Assembly: GCA_000492175.2 (NCBI GenBank)
Contig: CP097573.1
Coordinates: 1,736,001 to 1,800,000 of the forward strand
Length of the DNA: 64,000 bases
From: Firmicutes bacterium ASF500
Lineage (GTDB): Bacteria; Bacillota; Clostridia; Oscillospirales; Oscillospiraceae
Direction of reading: 5' to 3'
Made by a program: the position numbers and the translations under genes. Shown piece by piece: positions 1 to 7,650 of this stretch (position 1 is its first letter; each line of letters opens with the position of its first letter). The notes beneath the pieces are model-generated. The model saw only the letters and a program-made list of their open reading frames with translations, was not told the origin of the DNA and made no database searches.

Positions 1-177
1 GATCTGCGTCCCCGCCTCCACATAGGCCCGGTGGATATCCAGGAGCCAGTCCGGGTGCTCCAGCGCGGCCAGCTCGGGGTGCTCCCCCAGTTTGAGCCCC
101 TTGGCCTGGAGCATGGTGCCCATGCCGCCGTCCAGAATCACGGGGCCGGGTGCCTTCAACAATTTACGAAATTCCAC
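1..177 (-). CDS. metH: Methionine synthase / homocysteine S-methyltransferase, N-terminal fragment (runs off the left edge)
   Basis: Only the first 59 codons are inside the window. They read like the start of the homocysteine-binding domain of cobalamin-dependent methionine synthase, with the DGGMGTMLQ segment followed by a HPDWLLDIHRAYVEAGTQI segment. This domain transfers a methyl group to homocysteine to make methionine in the cytosol. I chose a GTG start because the upstream gene, whose product resembles the methionine synthase activation domain, ends 11 bases inside this frame, so the two are overlapped and presumably co-translated. The split of activation domain and catalytic part into separate genes is common in Clostridia. 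Whether the missing part carries the folate and B12 domains cannot be seen. Confidence 0.8.
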   Translation of the reverse strand, partial: MEFRKLLKAPGPVILDGGMGTMLQAKGLKLGEHPELAALEHPDWLLDIHRAYVEAGTQI

Positions 178-841
178 AGTGTCCGCCCGCCTTTCGATAT
201 TGACAGCTCCCCTGGGCGGGACAGCCCAGACAGCTTCTCTTTGTGCGTTCAATCTCCCCCTCAGCCACCCCCAACAGGGCGGTGACCGACTTCCGGGGGG
301 TGAGCAGATGGTTTGCCGTGGCGCACAGCCCCGCCCTGCGGGGGGCGTCCAGCAGCTCGAGGATGGGCCCCTGGACCTCTAGGGGCAGATCGCCGTAGCC
401 CGGGCTGTACCGGAAGGGGAAGGAGCAGCCCGGAAATTTTTCCTGGAGCTCTGTCTCGATCTGGTCGCACACCGCCTCAATGGCGGCGGAGGCACAGCAG
501 TCCAGGGTGAGGGCACGGCCCATGTCCAGCCGCTCCGCCCGGCGGATGAGGGCGTCCGCCTCCGCCCCCAGGGTGGCGCAGAAGACCGCCGCCCGGTCAC
601 AGCCGGTCAGGTGGGCTTTCAGGTCCTCCCCGGGCAGGAGCAGTCCGTTTTCCAGACGCACGCCCCCCGCCTCAAGGATGAGGCCCACGGCCCGCCAGCT
701 CCACCGGGGCCGGACGGCCCCCAGCACCTCCCGGGCGCAGTCCTCCACCTGGGCCGTCAGGGCACCGTCCGCCCTTTCGGGGGGACAGCCCATGTACCGC
801 AGGACCTCGGCGGTGTTCAGTTGGGTGAGGGTGATGGGCAT
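164..841 (-). CDS. Vitamin B12-dependent methionine synthase activation-domain protein
   Basis: A 225-residue protein resembling the stand-alone reactivation (AdoMet-binding) domain of MetH, which in the full-length enzyme rescues oxidised cob(II)alamin by reductive methylation. Visible landmarks are a central ATLGAEADALIRRAE stretch, a YSPGYGDLPLEVQ segment typical of the activation-domain fold, and a C-terminal cysteine cluster (SCLGCPAQGSCQ, then GGHC) that could bind a metal or an iron-sulfur cluster. It overlaps the metH-like start, so the pair is one translational unit. Start is the ATG preceded by AGGAGA. A role as reactivase partner of the downstream methyltransferase is inference from family and context. 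Confidence 0.8.
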   Translation of the reverse strand: MPITLTQLNTAEVLRYMGCPPERADGALTAQVEDCAREVLGAVRPRWSWRAVGLILEAGGVRLENGLLLPGEDLKAHLTGCDRAAVFCATLGAEADALIRRAERLDMGRALTLDCCASAAIEAVCDQIETELQEKFPGCSFPFRYSPGYGDLPLEVQGPILELLDAPRRAGLCATANHLLTPRKSVTALLGVAEGEIERTKRSCLGCPAQGSCQYRKAGGHCGIS

Positions 842-873
842 ATTTTCTCCTTTCGTCCCCGCCCGCAGGCGGC

Positions 874-1051
874 AAGCCTCCTTTTGAAAGGAGGTGCCCC
901 AGTTCGCAAACTGGAGCGGAGGATTGATTTCGCCGCAGGCGAAATGTGCGAAGCAAACGAGGTCTCTGCAAACCTTATTTACTTCGTATGTTCGGCTTCG
1001 CCGAACGCAATCCTCAGTCAGCTTCGCTGACAGCTCCTTTCAAAAGGAGCC
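874..1051. repeat. Long multi-hairpin intergenic repeat, family D, copy 1
   Basis: About 178 bp made almost wholly of short inverted repeats in series: CCTCCTTTTGAAAGGAGG, CCAGTTCGCAAACTGG, ATTTCGCCGCAGGCGAAAT, GTTCGGCTTCGCCGAAC, TCAGCTTCGCTGA and GCTCCTTTCAAAAGGAGC. An almost identical copy in the opposite orientation lies at 32810–32985 and a fragment at 35788–35826. It fills the gap between the methionine synthase genes and asnA. Confidence 0.85.
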
Positions 1052-1076
1052 CCGCTGCGGCGGGCCGAGGGTTCTG

Positions 1077-2090
1077 TTACAGCAGCGTAATCCCCGCCTT
1101 CTCGGCGGCAGCAATGTTGGCCTCGTCCCACAGGGAGGACTGGACCTCGCCAATGTGGGCCTTGCCCAGCAGGAGCATGGACACCCGGCTCTGGCCGATG
1201 CCGCCGCCCATGGTGAGGGGCAGCTCGCCATTGAGAAGCATTTTATGGAAGGGCAGCTCCCGGCGCTCCTCACAGCCGGCCAGTTTGAGCTGGCGGGACA
1301 TACTCTCCTCGTCCACCCGGATGCCCATGGAGGACACCTCGAAGGACCGGCCTCCCACGCTGTCCCACACCAGCAGGTCGCCGTTCAGGTCCCAGTCGTC
1401 ATAGTCGGGGGCCCGGCCGTCGTGGGGCTTGCCCGACTTCAACGCTCCGCCGATGCCCATGAGGAAGGTGGTGGGGTGGTCCTTGACAAAGGCGTCCTCC
1501 CGCTCCTTGGGGGTCTTTTCGGGGAACATATCCTCCAGCTCCTGGGCGGTGACAAAGGTCACCTCGGTGGACAACCGGGGCAGGACGTTCAGCTGAGGAA
1601 ACACCGTCCGCAGGAAGGACTGGGTCTCAGACAGGGCGTTCACAATGGAGCACACGGTCTGCTTCAAAAAGTCGATGTTCCGCTGCTCCCGGGTGATGAT
1701 CTTCTCCCAGTCCCACTGGTCCACATAGGCGGAGTGGAGGCTGTCCAGCTCCTCGTCCCGGCGGATGGCGTTCATGTTGGTGTAGAGGCCCTCGCCGGGG
1801 TGGAACTGATAGCGCTTCAGGGCGAAGCGCTTCCACTTGGCCAGGGAGTGGACCACCGCCGCGTCCCCCTCCACGCCGTTGATGTCAAAGGCCACCGCCC
1901 GCTCCACGCCGTTCAGGTCGTCGTTCAGGCCGGAGGACACCGCCACGAACAGCGGGGCGGACACCCGGTGCAGCCGCAGGCTCCCGGCCAGCTTGTCGGC
2001 AAAGAGCCGGTTGCCCAGGCTGATGGCCTTCTGGGTCTCATAGATGGATAACAGGGGCTTGTACCCCTGGGGCAGGCATATCTCTTTCAT
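1077..2090 (-). CDS. asnA: Aspartate–ammonia ligase (AsnA-type asparagine synthetase)
   Basis: A 337-residue cytosolic enzyme that makes asparagine from aspartate, ammonia and ATP. It is full length for the AsnA family (about 330 residues) and shows its class II tRNA-synthetase-like landmarks: the N-terminal YKPLLSIYETQKAIS, VAVSSGLNDDLNG, a YTNMNAIRRDEELDSLHSAYVDQWDWE stretch centred near residue 110, and the C-terminal GGGIGQSRVSMLLLGKAHIGEVQ. The ATG was chosen because AAGGAG lies just upstream; the longer open frame has no such site. It has its own promoter at 2122–2150 and is divergent from the Asp23 gene. Confidence 0.96.
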   Translation of the reverse strand: MKEICLPQGYKPLLSIYETQKAISLGNRLFADKLAGSLRLHRVSAPLFVAVSSGLNDDLNGVERAVAFDINGVEGDAAVVHSLAKWKRFALKRYQFHPGEGLYTNMNAIRRDEELDSLHSAYVDQWDWEKIITREQRNIDFLKQTVCSIVNALSETQSFLRTVFPQLNVLPRLSTEVTFVTAQELEDMFPEKTPKEREDAFVKDHPTTFLMGIGGALKSGKPHDGRAPDYDDWDLNGDLLVWDSVGGRSFEVSSMGIRVDEESMSRQLKLAGCEERRELPFHKMLLNGELPLTMGGGIGQSRVSMLLLGKAHIGEVQSSLWDEANIAAAEKAGITLL

Positions 2091-2121
2091 GGTAAAACTC
2101 CTTTGCTCCTTGGATTTTCCC

Positions 2122-2150
2122 ATTATACTCGCTGGGGGTGGGAAATGCAA
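2122..2150 (-). promoter_or_regulatory. Sigma-A type promoter of asnA
   Basis: Read on the minus strand: TTGCAT, a 17-base spacer, then TATAAT, about 30 bases before the asnA start. Confidence 0.7.
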
Positions 2151-2199
2151 TAAAAAATCCGCCGGCGCGGCCCGGGCGGAAAGTTTTTCCCCGGCGCGG

Positions 2200-2228
2200 T
2201 TGTCAAGTGGGAAAATGTGTGGTATAAT
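2200..2228 (+). promoter_or_regulatory. Sigma-A type promoter of the Asp23 gene
   Basis: TTGTCA, 17-base spacer, TATAAT, about 50 bases before the start of the Asp23-family gene. It is divergent from the asnA promoter. Confidence 0.75.
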
Positions 2229-2277
2229 AACCGGGCATTCCCCATTTGAAAAAGCCGGGAACAGGAGTGGTATCATA

Positions 2278-2628
2278 ATGAGCGACAGCAAGGATTACGT
2301 CTCCCGCTCTGATGAGCTGGGCAATATTCACATCTCCGAGGAGGTGCTGGCGGCCATCTCCGCCGCCGCCGCCCTGGAGGTGGAGGGGGTGGCCTGCCTG
2401 ACCAACCCCAACAAAAAGAACTCCACCAAGGGCATCCACATCAAGCTGGAGGAGGAGCAGGTGGTGGTCACCATGTCCGTCCTCATGACCTATGGGCACA
2501 CCATCCCCGAGATGGGCAAGGCCGTCCAGGAGGCGGTGAAAAACGCCATCGAGTCCATGACCGGCCTGGCGGTCTCCGCCGTCAACGTCAATGTGGGCGG
2601 CATCATGTTTCCCCCAAAAGAGCCTTGA
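2278..2628 (+). CDS. Asp23/Gls24 family envelope stress response protein
   Basis: A 116-residue protein of the Asp23/Gls24 (DUF322, YloU/AmaP partner) family. Landmarks are GNIHISEEVLAAISAAAALEVEGV at the N terminus and the C-terminal VKNAIESMTGLAVSAVNVNVGGI strand-helix-strand signature. Family members sit at the cytoplasmic face of the membrane or act as small alkaline-shock or envelope-stress proteins; exact function is unsettled. The start is the ATG behind GGAGTGGTATCATA, with its own promoter upstream and a strong terminator directly downstream, so it is a monocistronic unit. Confidence 0.9.
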   Translation: MSDSKDYVSRSDELGNIHISEEVLAAISAAAALEVEGVACLTNPNKKNSTKGIHIKLEEEQVVVTMSVLMTYGHTIPEMGKAVQEAVKNAIESMTGLAVSAVNVNVGGIMFPPKEP

Positions 2629-2634
2629 AAAAAC

Positions 2635-2680
2635 GCTCCCTGACCCGGTCCCGCCCGAGTCAGGGAGCTGTTTTTATTTT
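2635..2680 (+). terminator. Intrinsic terminator after the Asp23 gene
   Basis: GCTCCCTGAC pairs with GTCAGGGAGC across a 14-base loop and is followed by TGTTTTTATTTT. It overlaps the 3' end of the convergent lipoprotein gene. Confidence 0.9.
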
Positions 2681-3141
2681 AGTCCCACGGCCCCCTTGGC
2701 CGCGTCCAGGTCGCTGGCCACCACCAGCAGGAGGGTCTCCCCCCGCCGGTCCACCAGGGCGGACTCCAGCTTGGGGATCTCGGCGGGGCGGTAGTCGGTG
2801 TTGGCGTCGATCTGGCTCTGGACATAGTCCTCCAGCGCGCCCTGGGCCGCCTCCGCATGGTCCGCGCCGGCGAAGACCAGTACCGCGCCCTCCTCGCAGG
2901 TCGCCCCGGCGGAGCGCAGGACGGCGCACTCCTTCAAATCCTCCCGGCTCAGGCCCGCGCCGGCCAGCCGGTACAGGGCAAAGGCGGTGTCGGCGTCCAC
3001 CTCCTCCAGCTCCTCGGAGAAGGCCCCGGCCTCGGCCATAGCCGCCGTCTGAGCGGCCTCATACCGGTCTGAATCACCGGCTCCGCCGCCGCAGGCCGTC
3101 AGGGCCAGGGTCAGGGCCAGCATCACAGCAATTTTCTTCAT
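2674..3141 (-). CDS. DUF4358-type lipoprotein
   Basis: A 155-residue secreted lipoprotein: a short basic N terminus, hydrophobic core, and the lipobox LTAC at residues 14–17, so Cys17 would be lipidated and the protein anchored outside the membrane. The remainder is acidic and helical with a C-terminal strand-helix segment (ETLLLVVASDLDAAKGAV), consistent with the DUF4358 family of Clostridia. No catalytic residues are evident. Its start overlaps the stop of the SGNH hydrolase gene by 4 bases (ATGA), a translational coupling that suggests joint work at the cell surface. Confidence 0.8.
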   Translation of the reverse strand: MKKIAVMLALTLALTACGGGAGDSDRYEAAQTAAMAEAGAFSEELEEVDADTAFALYRLAGAGLSREDLKECAVLRSAGATCEEGAVLVFAGADHAEAAQGALEDYVQSQIDANTDYRPAEIPKLESALVDRRGETLLLVVASDLDAAKGAVGLK

Positions 3142-4097
3142 CCTTGTTCACTCCCGTCGGCTGTTGTTGTCTGCGGGGCCTCCTCCACCGGGGGCGGTCC
3201 GTCGGGATACAGCGCGTCGAAGTCCGCCGTATGGGTCTTGAGGTAGGCCAGCCACTGCTGGCAGTACTCCTTGCCCAGGTGGACCCCGTCCCGGCTGGCC
3301 TCCGCGGGCAGCTCGTTGTTCTCGTCCACAAATTCGCTGTACAGGTCCAGGAATACCACCTGTTTTTCCTCCGCCGCCTGGCGCATCAGGCCGTTGTACA
3401 CCCTCAGGTGGTCGTTGGTCAGATACTGGTTGCCGCTGGAGGCCATGACCTGCTCCTCGTTCAGGGGGATCAGCCCCTGGATGTAGATAACCGCCTGGGG
3501 CTGGAGGCGGCGGATCTCGTCGATGGCGGCGCAGTAGCTGGCGTAAAAGCCCTCGTCGTTTTGATAGCCCAGCTCGTTGACCCCCAGGGAGAGATAGACC
3601 TTGCCGTACCGCTCCATCGCCAGGGCCTCCAGCAAGGTGTACTTCTCCCCGTCAATGGTCAGCGCCTTTTTCTCCCCCAGCTTGAAGATGGACAGGCCGT
3701 TGGAGGTCAGGTTTTTGCCGGTTCCGATGCCGCTGTAGATCATAAAGCCGTCGGTGCGGGAGTCGCCCACAAAGGCGGCGTCGTCAAAATAACTGTTGTC
3801 CACCGCCTCGCTCTCGGGGGCGGGCTGGGAGAAGTCGTAGGCCGGGGGCGGCGGCTCGTCCTCCCGGGTCTGGGGCTGGGAGGCGTCGGGCTCCTGAACT
3901 GGAGCGGCGCTTCCCGACATGTCTCCGCTCCCATCCACCGGTTTCAGGTTTCCCGCCGGGACAATGGGCTCCGCCGGTCTGGAATTGTTTAAGTAAAAGG
4001 CGGTTGCCGACACGATCACGGCCAGCGCCACCAGCGCGGCGACAGCCCACACAGCGGCCCTTCGCCCGAACCGTTTGCCCCGATAGCTGCGCGACAT
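3138..4097 (-). CDS. SGNH/GDSL-family hydrolase with N-terminal membrane anchor
   Basis: A 319-residue protein with a basic N terminus, one transmembrane segment (about residues 15–37), a Pro/Glu-rich linker and an extracellular SGNH domain. The nucleophile block reads FVGDSRTDG, and the C-terminal DGVHLG supplies the Asp-x-x-His pair, so the triad seems intact. Family members remove O-acetyl groups from polysaccharides or cleave lipids; the substrate cannot be told from sequence. The ATG is preferred over a GTG nine bases upstream because GAGGGGG is then correctly spaced. It is co-transcribed with the lipoprotein gene it overlaps. Confidence 0.85.
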   Translation of the reverse strand: MSRSYRGKRFGRRAAVWAVAALVALAVIVSATAFYLNNSRPAEPIVPAGNLKPVDGSGDMSGSAAPVQEPDASQPQTREDEPPPPAYDFSQPAPESEAVDNSYFDDAAFVGDSRTDGFMIYSGIGTGKNLTSNGLSIFKLGEKKALTIDGEKYTLLEALAMERYGKVYLSLGVNELGYQNDEGFYASYCAAIDEIRRLQPQAVIYIQGLIPLNEEQVMASSGNQYLTNDHLRVYNGLMRQAAEEKQVVFLDLYSEFVDENNELPAEASRDGVHLGKEYCQQWLAYLKTHTADFDALYPDGPPPVEEAPQTTTADGSEQG

Positions 4098-4150
4098 CAC
4101 GCGCACCCCCTCACCATGTTATGTCAACCCCTGTCGAATGGTACCCACTT

Positions 4151-4178
4151 AGAATACCACACTTTATTAAAATTTCAA
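4151..4178 (-). promoter_or_regulatory. Probable promoter of the SGNH hydrolase–lipoprotein pair
   Basis: On the minus strand TTGAAA, 16-base spacer, TATTCT, ending about 54 bases before the hydrolase start, in a locally AT-rich stretch. Confidence 0.5.
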
Positions 4179-4241
4179 GTGACAAATCAGTTACAAATTC
4201 CTCCAGATTTTCCGGTCATTTTTACACCTCTGATCTGCCAC

Positions 4242-4273
4242 GAAAACAGGCCCCCGGCTGTGCCAGCCGGGGG
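4242..4273 (-). terminator. Intrinsic terminator after degV
   Basis: On the minus strand CCCCCGGCTG and CAGCCGGGGG form a tight hairpin followed by CCTGTTTTC, 16 bases beyond the degV stop. Confidence 0.75.
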
Positions 4274-4288
4274 TCCGCTGTCCTCTGT

Positions 4289-5182
4289 TTATGCCCGGCG
4301 CAGCAGGCCTACGCCGATGGGGGTGGGGCCGGTGTGGACACCGATGGTCACGCCGATCTGGTAGGGCTTTTTCACCTCCGGCCGGTCATAGCCCAGGGCC
4401 AGCAGGCCCTGATAGACCTCCTCGGCGAAGGCCCGGTGCTCCTCCCCGTCCAGGCCGAAGCCGGTGGCCAGCCGGTACCGGTCCAGGTCGATCCCCTCCC
4501 GGCTCACATAGCGGAAAAACAGCTCCCGCACCTTGACCAGCGACCGCTTCCGCCCCTGGGCGATGCCGTCGGACACCAGGCCGGCATCCTGGTAGCCGAT
4601 GAGGGGCTTGACCTTCAGCAGCGTCCCGGTGGCCGCCGCCGCCCGGCCGATCCGCCCGCCGTGGCGCAGGTATTCCAGATCGTTGGTGGTAAAAAAGATG
4701 CGCCCGGTGGACCGGACAGCCTCCAGCCGCGCAGCCGCCTCCTCCAGGGTACAGCCCTGGTCTCGGAGCTCCGCCGCCTCCAGCACCAGCAGGCCCTGGA
4801 GCACGGTGGCAAGGGTGGAGTCCAGCACCTCCACCCGGGCCTGGGGGCACTCCTCCCGCAGCTCCTCCGCCGCGTTCCGGGCCGCCTGGATGGAGCCGCT
4901 GAACTGGGCGTTGAGGCAGATACACAGGATAGGCAGTCCCTGGGCGGCCACCGGACGGAAGGCCTCCAGATAGTCGTCCATGGTGGGCATGGAGGTCTTG
5001 GGGAACACGCCGGGGGCGTCCGCCATCATCTGGTAAAACCGGTGGGTGGGGATGTCCCGCTCCTCCCGGTAGCTGCGCTCGTCCCCCATGGACGCGTAAA
5101 AGGACACCAGGGAGACCCCCAGCCGTTCCGCCTCCTCCCGGCCTAAATCGCAGGAGCTGTCGCTGACAATATGAAATTTCAC
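4289..5182 (-). CDS. DegV family fatty-acid-binding protein
   Basis: A 297-residue member of the DegV family, which bind a fatty acid and in Gram-positives (FakB) present it to the kinase FakA for phosphorylation and use in phospholipid synthesis. The N-terminal IVSDSSCDLG, the central TSMPTMDDYLEAF, the CLNAQFSGSIQAA ligand-pocket block, the TNDLEYLRHGGRIG segment and the C-terminal IGVHTGPTPIGVGLL are all typical. No FakA gene is near. It has its own promoter and terminator. The family assignment is secure; the fatty-acid role is from studied relatives. Confidence 0.92.
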   Translation of the reverse strand: MKFHIVSDSSCDLGREEAERLGVSLVSFYASMGDERSYREERDIPTHRFYQMMADAPGVFPKTSMPTMDDYLEAFRPVAAQGLPILCICLNAQFSGSIQAARNAAEELREECPQARVEVLDSTLATVLQGLLVLEAAELRDQGCTLEEAAARLEAVRSTGRIFFTTNDLEYLRHGGRIGRAAAATGTLLKVKPLIGYQDAGLVSDGIAQGRKRSLVKVRELFFRYVSREGIDLDRYRLATGFGLDGEEHRAFAEEVYQGLLALGYDRPEVKKPYQIGVTIGVHTGPTPIGVGLLRRA

Positions 5183-5255
5183 TAACTCTCTCCTCTACTT
5201 CCCGCCCGCCTCCGGCGGGCCGTGACCGGGTCTCCGCCCGGTGGGTATTAGTGTA

Positions 5256-5284
5256 ATTATATAACACCCTCTTCAAAATCTCAA
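5256..5284 (-). promoter_or_regulatory. Sigma-A type promoter of degV
   Basis: On the minus strand TTGAGA, 17-base spacer, TATAAT. The 73 bases down to the degV start hold two GC-rich palindromes (around 5203–5243) that may fold in the leader. Confidence 0.7.
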
Positions 5285-5296
5285 TCGTTTTTCGTA

Positions 5297-6631
5297 TTAT
5301 TTACAATTTGTTCCCATTTCTTCCTTTTTCTCCCTGCGGTAGGACAGGACCCAGCAGTACAGGGGGAGCAGATAGAGGTAAAAGGCCAGGGGCAGGATTT
5401 CCGGTCCCACCTCCATGGTGGCCAGGGGCACGCTGGCCGCGATGGCCCAGGGCACCAGCCCCGCCAGGTTGACCGCCCCGTTGCCGATGTTCTCCGCCAG
5501 GACCATGGGCTCCAGTCCCCGCCAGCGGTACTCCTCCCCCAGCAGCTGGGCGTTCATCACGATCGCCACCGTCTGGTTGCAGAACAGGGCGCTGCTTCCC
5601 AGGGAGACCGCCGTGTGGGCGGCAAACAGGCCGTACCGCTCCGACATCCGGCCCACCCGCCCGGTCACCGGGGCCAGCAGGCCGGTGCCGTCGAACATGC
5701 CGGAGTAGGCGCAGGACAGGATCACAATGACGCACACACTGACCATGGAAATCAGTCCGCCCCCGGCCATCAGCTCCGCCAGAGCGGGCAGGGCGGGGCG
5801 GTAGCCCAGCGCGCAGGCCCGGAGGACCTCCCCCTAAGGCATTTTCTGAACCAGCAGGGCGCACCCGGCGGACAGCACACAGCTCACCGCGATGGAGGCC
5901 ATAGCGCTCACCTTCAGCCAGGGCAGGAGGAGCAGCGCGGCGGCGGGCAGTACGGTGGGCCAGGTGAGGGAAAATCCCTCCTCCAGGGCGGCGACGATCT
6001 CCGCGTCCACCCGCTGGATGGGGCAGACCGCCGACAGGACGCCGTACAGGGCCAGGGTAAGGAGCAGGGGAACCGGGGTGGTCCTCCACATCCGAAGCTG
6101 AAAGTCCCGTTGGTCCACACCGGACACCGCCGCCGCCAGAGCCGCCGAGGAGGAGGCCGGAGACAGGCGCTCCCCCACATAGATGCCCGACATGACGGCC
6201 CCCGCCGTCACCGCCAGGTTGGCCCCTCCGCTGCGGGCAATGGTCATCAGGATGACTCCCGCCGTCCCCACCACGCCGAAGCTGCTTCCAAAGGCCAGGC
6301 TGAACACGGCGGACAGCCCGAAGGCCACCAGCACAAAGGTCTCCGGCGTAATCAGCCGCACACCCGCCCAGACAAAAAAGGCCACCGTCCCTCCGGCCCG
6401 CCACAGGGCGGTGAGCAGTCCCAGCAGCAGAAGAATCCGGAGCACCTTCATCGAGGCCGCCATTCCCCCCGCCGCCATCTTCCACAGCTGGGGCGCCGGG
6501 GTCCCCCGGCGGACTCCCACGATAAAAAAGCACACAAAGCCCGCCGCCAGGGCCCAGCCCAGGGACAGTCCCCCCACCATGCACCCCATCACACAGGCCA
6601 AAAACACACCAAACGCTAACAGCAGGTCCAT
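5297..6631 (-). pseudogene. nhaC: NhaC-type Na+/H+ antiporter gene interrupted by an in-frame amber codon
   Basis: The two halves (5837–6631 and 5297–5833) lie in the same frame and together would make about 444 residues, the usual size of the NhaC family of membrane antiporters. The N-terminal half carries AFGSSFGVVGTAGVILMTIA, YVGERLSPASSSAALAAAV and successive hydrophobic segments; the C-terminal half continues with AGGGLISMVSVCVIVI, YSGMFDGTG and ALFCNQTVAIVMNAQL. A single TAG at 5834–5836 follows QKMP and precedes GEVLRACALGYRP, so no frameshift is needed to explain the break. The start ATG has GGGGGAG ahead of it. It is probably a recent pseudogene or a sequencing error; readthrough cannot be excluded. 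Confidence 0.8.
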
Positions 6632-6761
6632 TGATCTCTCCCCCATTTCGTATACGGGGGATTGTACCATTTCTCCCTCAGTTTGTCATCCCCTTTTCCC
6701 CGTTTTGGGGTATGGCTCCCGGGTGTTTGTCAAACCTATCCCAGAAGGCTGATACTACTCC

Positions 6762-6840
6762 TGTAGGGGCGGGTATCACCCGCCCGCCGTTATCGTAGGA
6801 TTGACCGGTGTCCCGCGGGCGGATGATATCCGCCCCTACA
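6762..6840. repeat. Palindromic intergenic repeat, family A, copy 1
   Basis: Begins TGTAGGGGCGGGTATCACCC and ends with the near mirror image GGATGATATCCGCCCCTACA. About 79 bp, in the gap between nhaC and aroK. The rest of the 345-base gap holds a TATACT box near 6934 that may serve aroK, and nothing else I recognise. Confidence 0.85.
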
Positions 6841-6976
6841 AATGGAAGCCTTTGCGTAATTTTACAGAACCGCTTTAATTTGCGGAAGGGCAGTTTTTCC
6901 TTGCTTTCCCCTTTTCTTTTCCCTTCGCCTGTGTTATACTACAAAATGAATTTGTATGTAAAGGTTGGGAGCTCTT

Positions 6977-7492
6977 TTGGATAACATCGTCCTCGTTGGA
7001 ATGCCGGGCTCCGGCAAGAGTACCATCGGCGTTTTGCTGGCCAAGGCGCTGGGATACAGCTTTTTGGATGTGGACCTGGTCATTCAGGAACGGGAGGGGG
7101 CGCTGCTCCAGGAGATTTTAGACAGCCGGGGAACCCAGGCCTTTCTGGCGGCGGAGGAGCAGGCGGTGCTCAGTCTGGACTGCCGCCACACGGTGATCGC
7201 CCCCGGGGGCAGCGCCCTGTGCCGGGAGGGGGCCGCCCTCCATCTGCAAAGCCTGGGCCGCATTGTCTATCTCAACGTCCCTCTGGAGGAGCTGTCCCGG
7301 CGCATCCGCAACATGGCCCAGCGGGGCATCGCCATGGAGCCGGGACAGACTCTGGCCGACGTGCTGGCCTTCCGGGACCCCCTTTACCGCAAATATGCCG
7401 GATTGATCGTGGACTGTCCCCCGAGACAGCCCCTGGATCAGACCGTCCAGCTGGTGCGGTCCGCTCTGAGCGCAAGCGGCCTGCTCCGCTGA
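6977..7492 (+). CDS. aroK: Shikimate kinase
   Basis: A 171-residue cytosolic kinase that phosphorylates shikimate at its 3-hydroxyl with ATP, step five of chorismate synthesis. The P-loop GMPGSGKST sits at residues 8–16, FLDVD and the shikimate-binding region follow, then the IAPGGSALC block in place of the usual GGG motif, and a lid-like [11 protein letters not shown] arginine segment. Length is normal. I prefer the TTG start because GGGAG lies five bases ahead; another TTG four codons upstream would have almost no spacing. No other aromatic genes are adjacent, so the gene stands alone. Confidence 0.9.
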   Translation: MDNIVLVGMPGSGKSTIGVLLAKALGYSFLDVDLVIQEREGALLQEILDSRGTQAFLAAEEQAVLSLDCRHTVIAPGGSALCREGAALHLQSLGRIVYLNVPLEELSRRIRNMAQRGIAMEPGQTLADVLAFRDPLYRKYAGLIVDCPPRQPLDQTVQLVRSALSASGLLR

Positions 7493-7551
7493 AAACCACC
7501 CCAGCCCGCAGGGAAAAGCGCGGGCCGGATATGTACGGCGTCCCCTCGAAT

Positions 7552-7624
7552 GCAGGACAAGGGCTCTGCCCCTGCCTTCTGGTGGACCTCCATGAAAGGC
7601 AGGGGCAGAGCCCCTGCCCTGCAG
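7552..7624. repeat. Long perfect-arm inverted repeat ahead of the helicase gene
   Basis: Arms of about 20 bases built on GGGCTCTGCCCCTGCCTT and AAGGCAGGGGCAGAGCCC, with flanking GCAGG/CCTGC, around a 17-base centre. This would be a very stable RNA hairpin directly upstream of the helicase ribosome-binding site. It does not belong to the A–D families. Confidence 0.8.
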
Positions 7625-7650
7625 TCCGAAACGAAAAAGGAAGTATATCA

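Noticed and set aside
5834..5836. Amber codon in nhaC as a pyrrolysine codon
   Set aside because: NhaC enzymes are not known to carry pyrrolysine and no pylTS genes are in the window; a simple nonsense mutation explains it.
5301..6584. A 427-codon minus-strand frame overlapping nhaC
   Set aside because: It lies in a different frame from the NhaC motifs and is Gly/Pro/Arg-rich with no family resemblance; it only looks long because of high GC.
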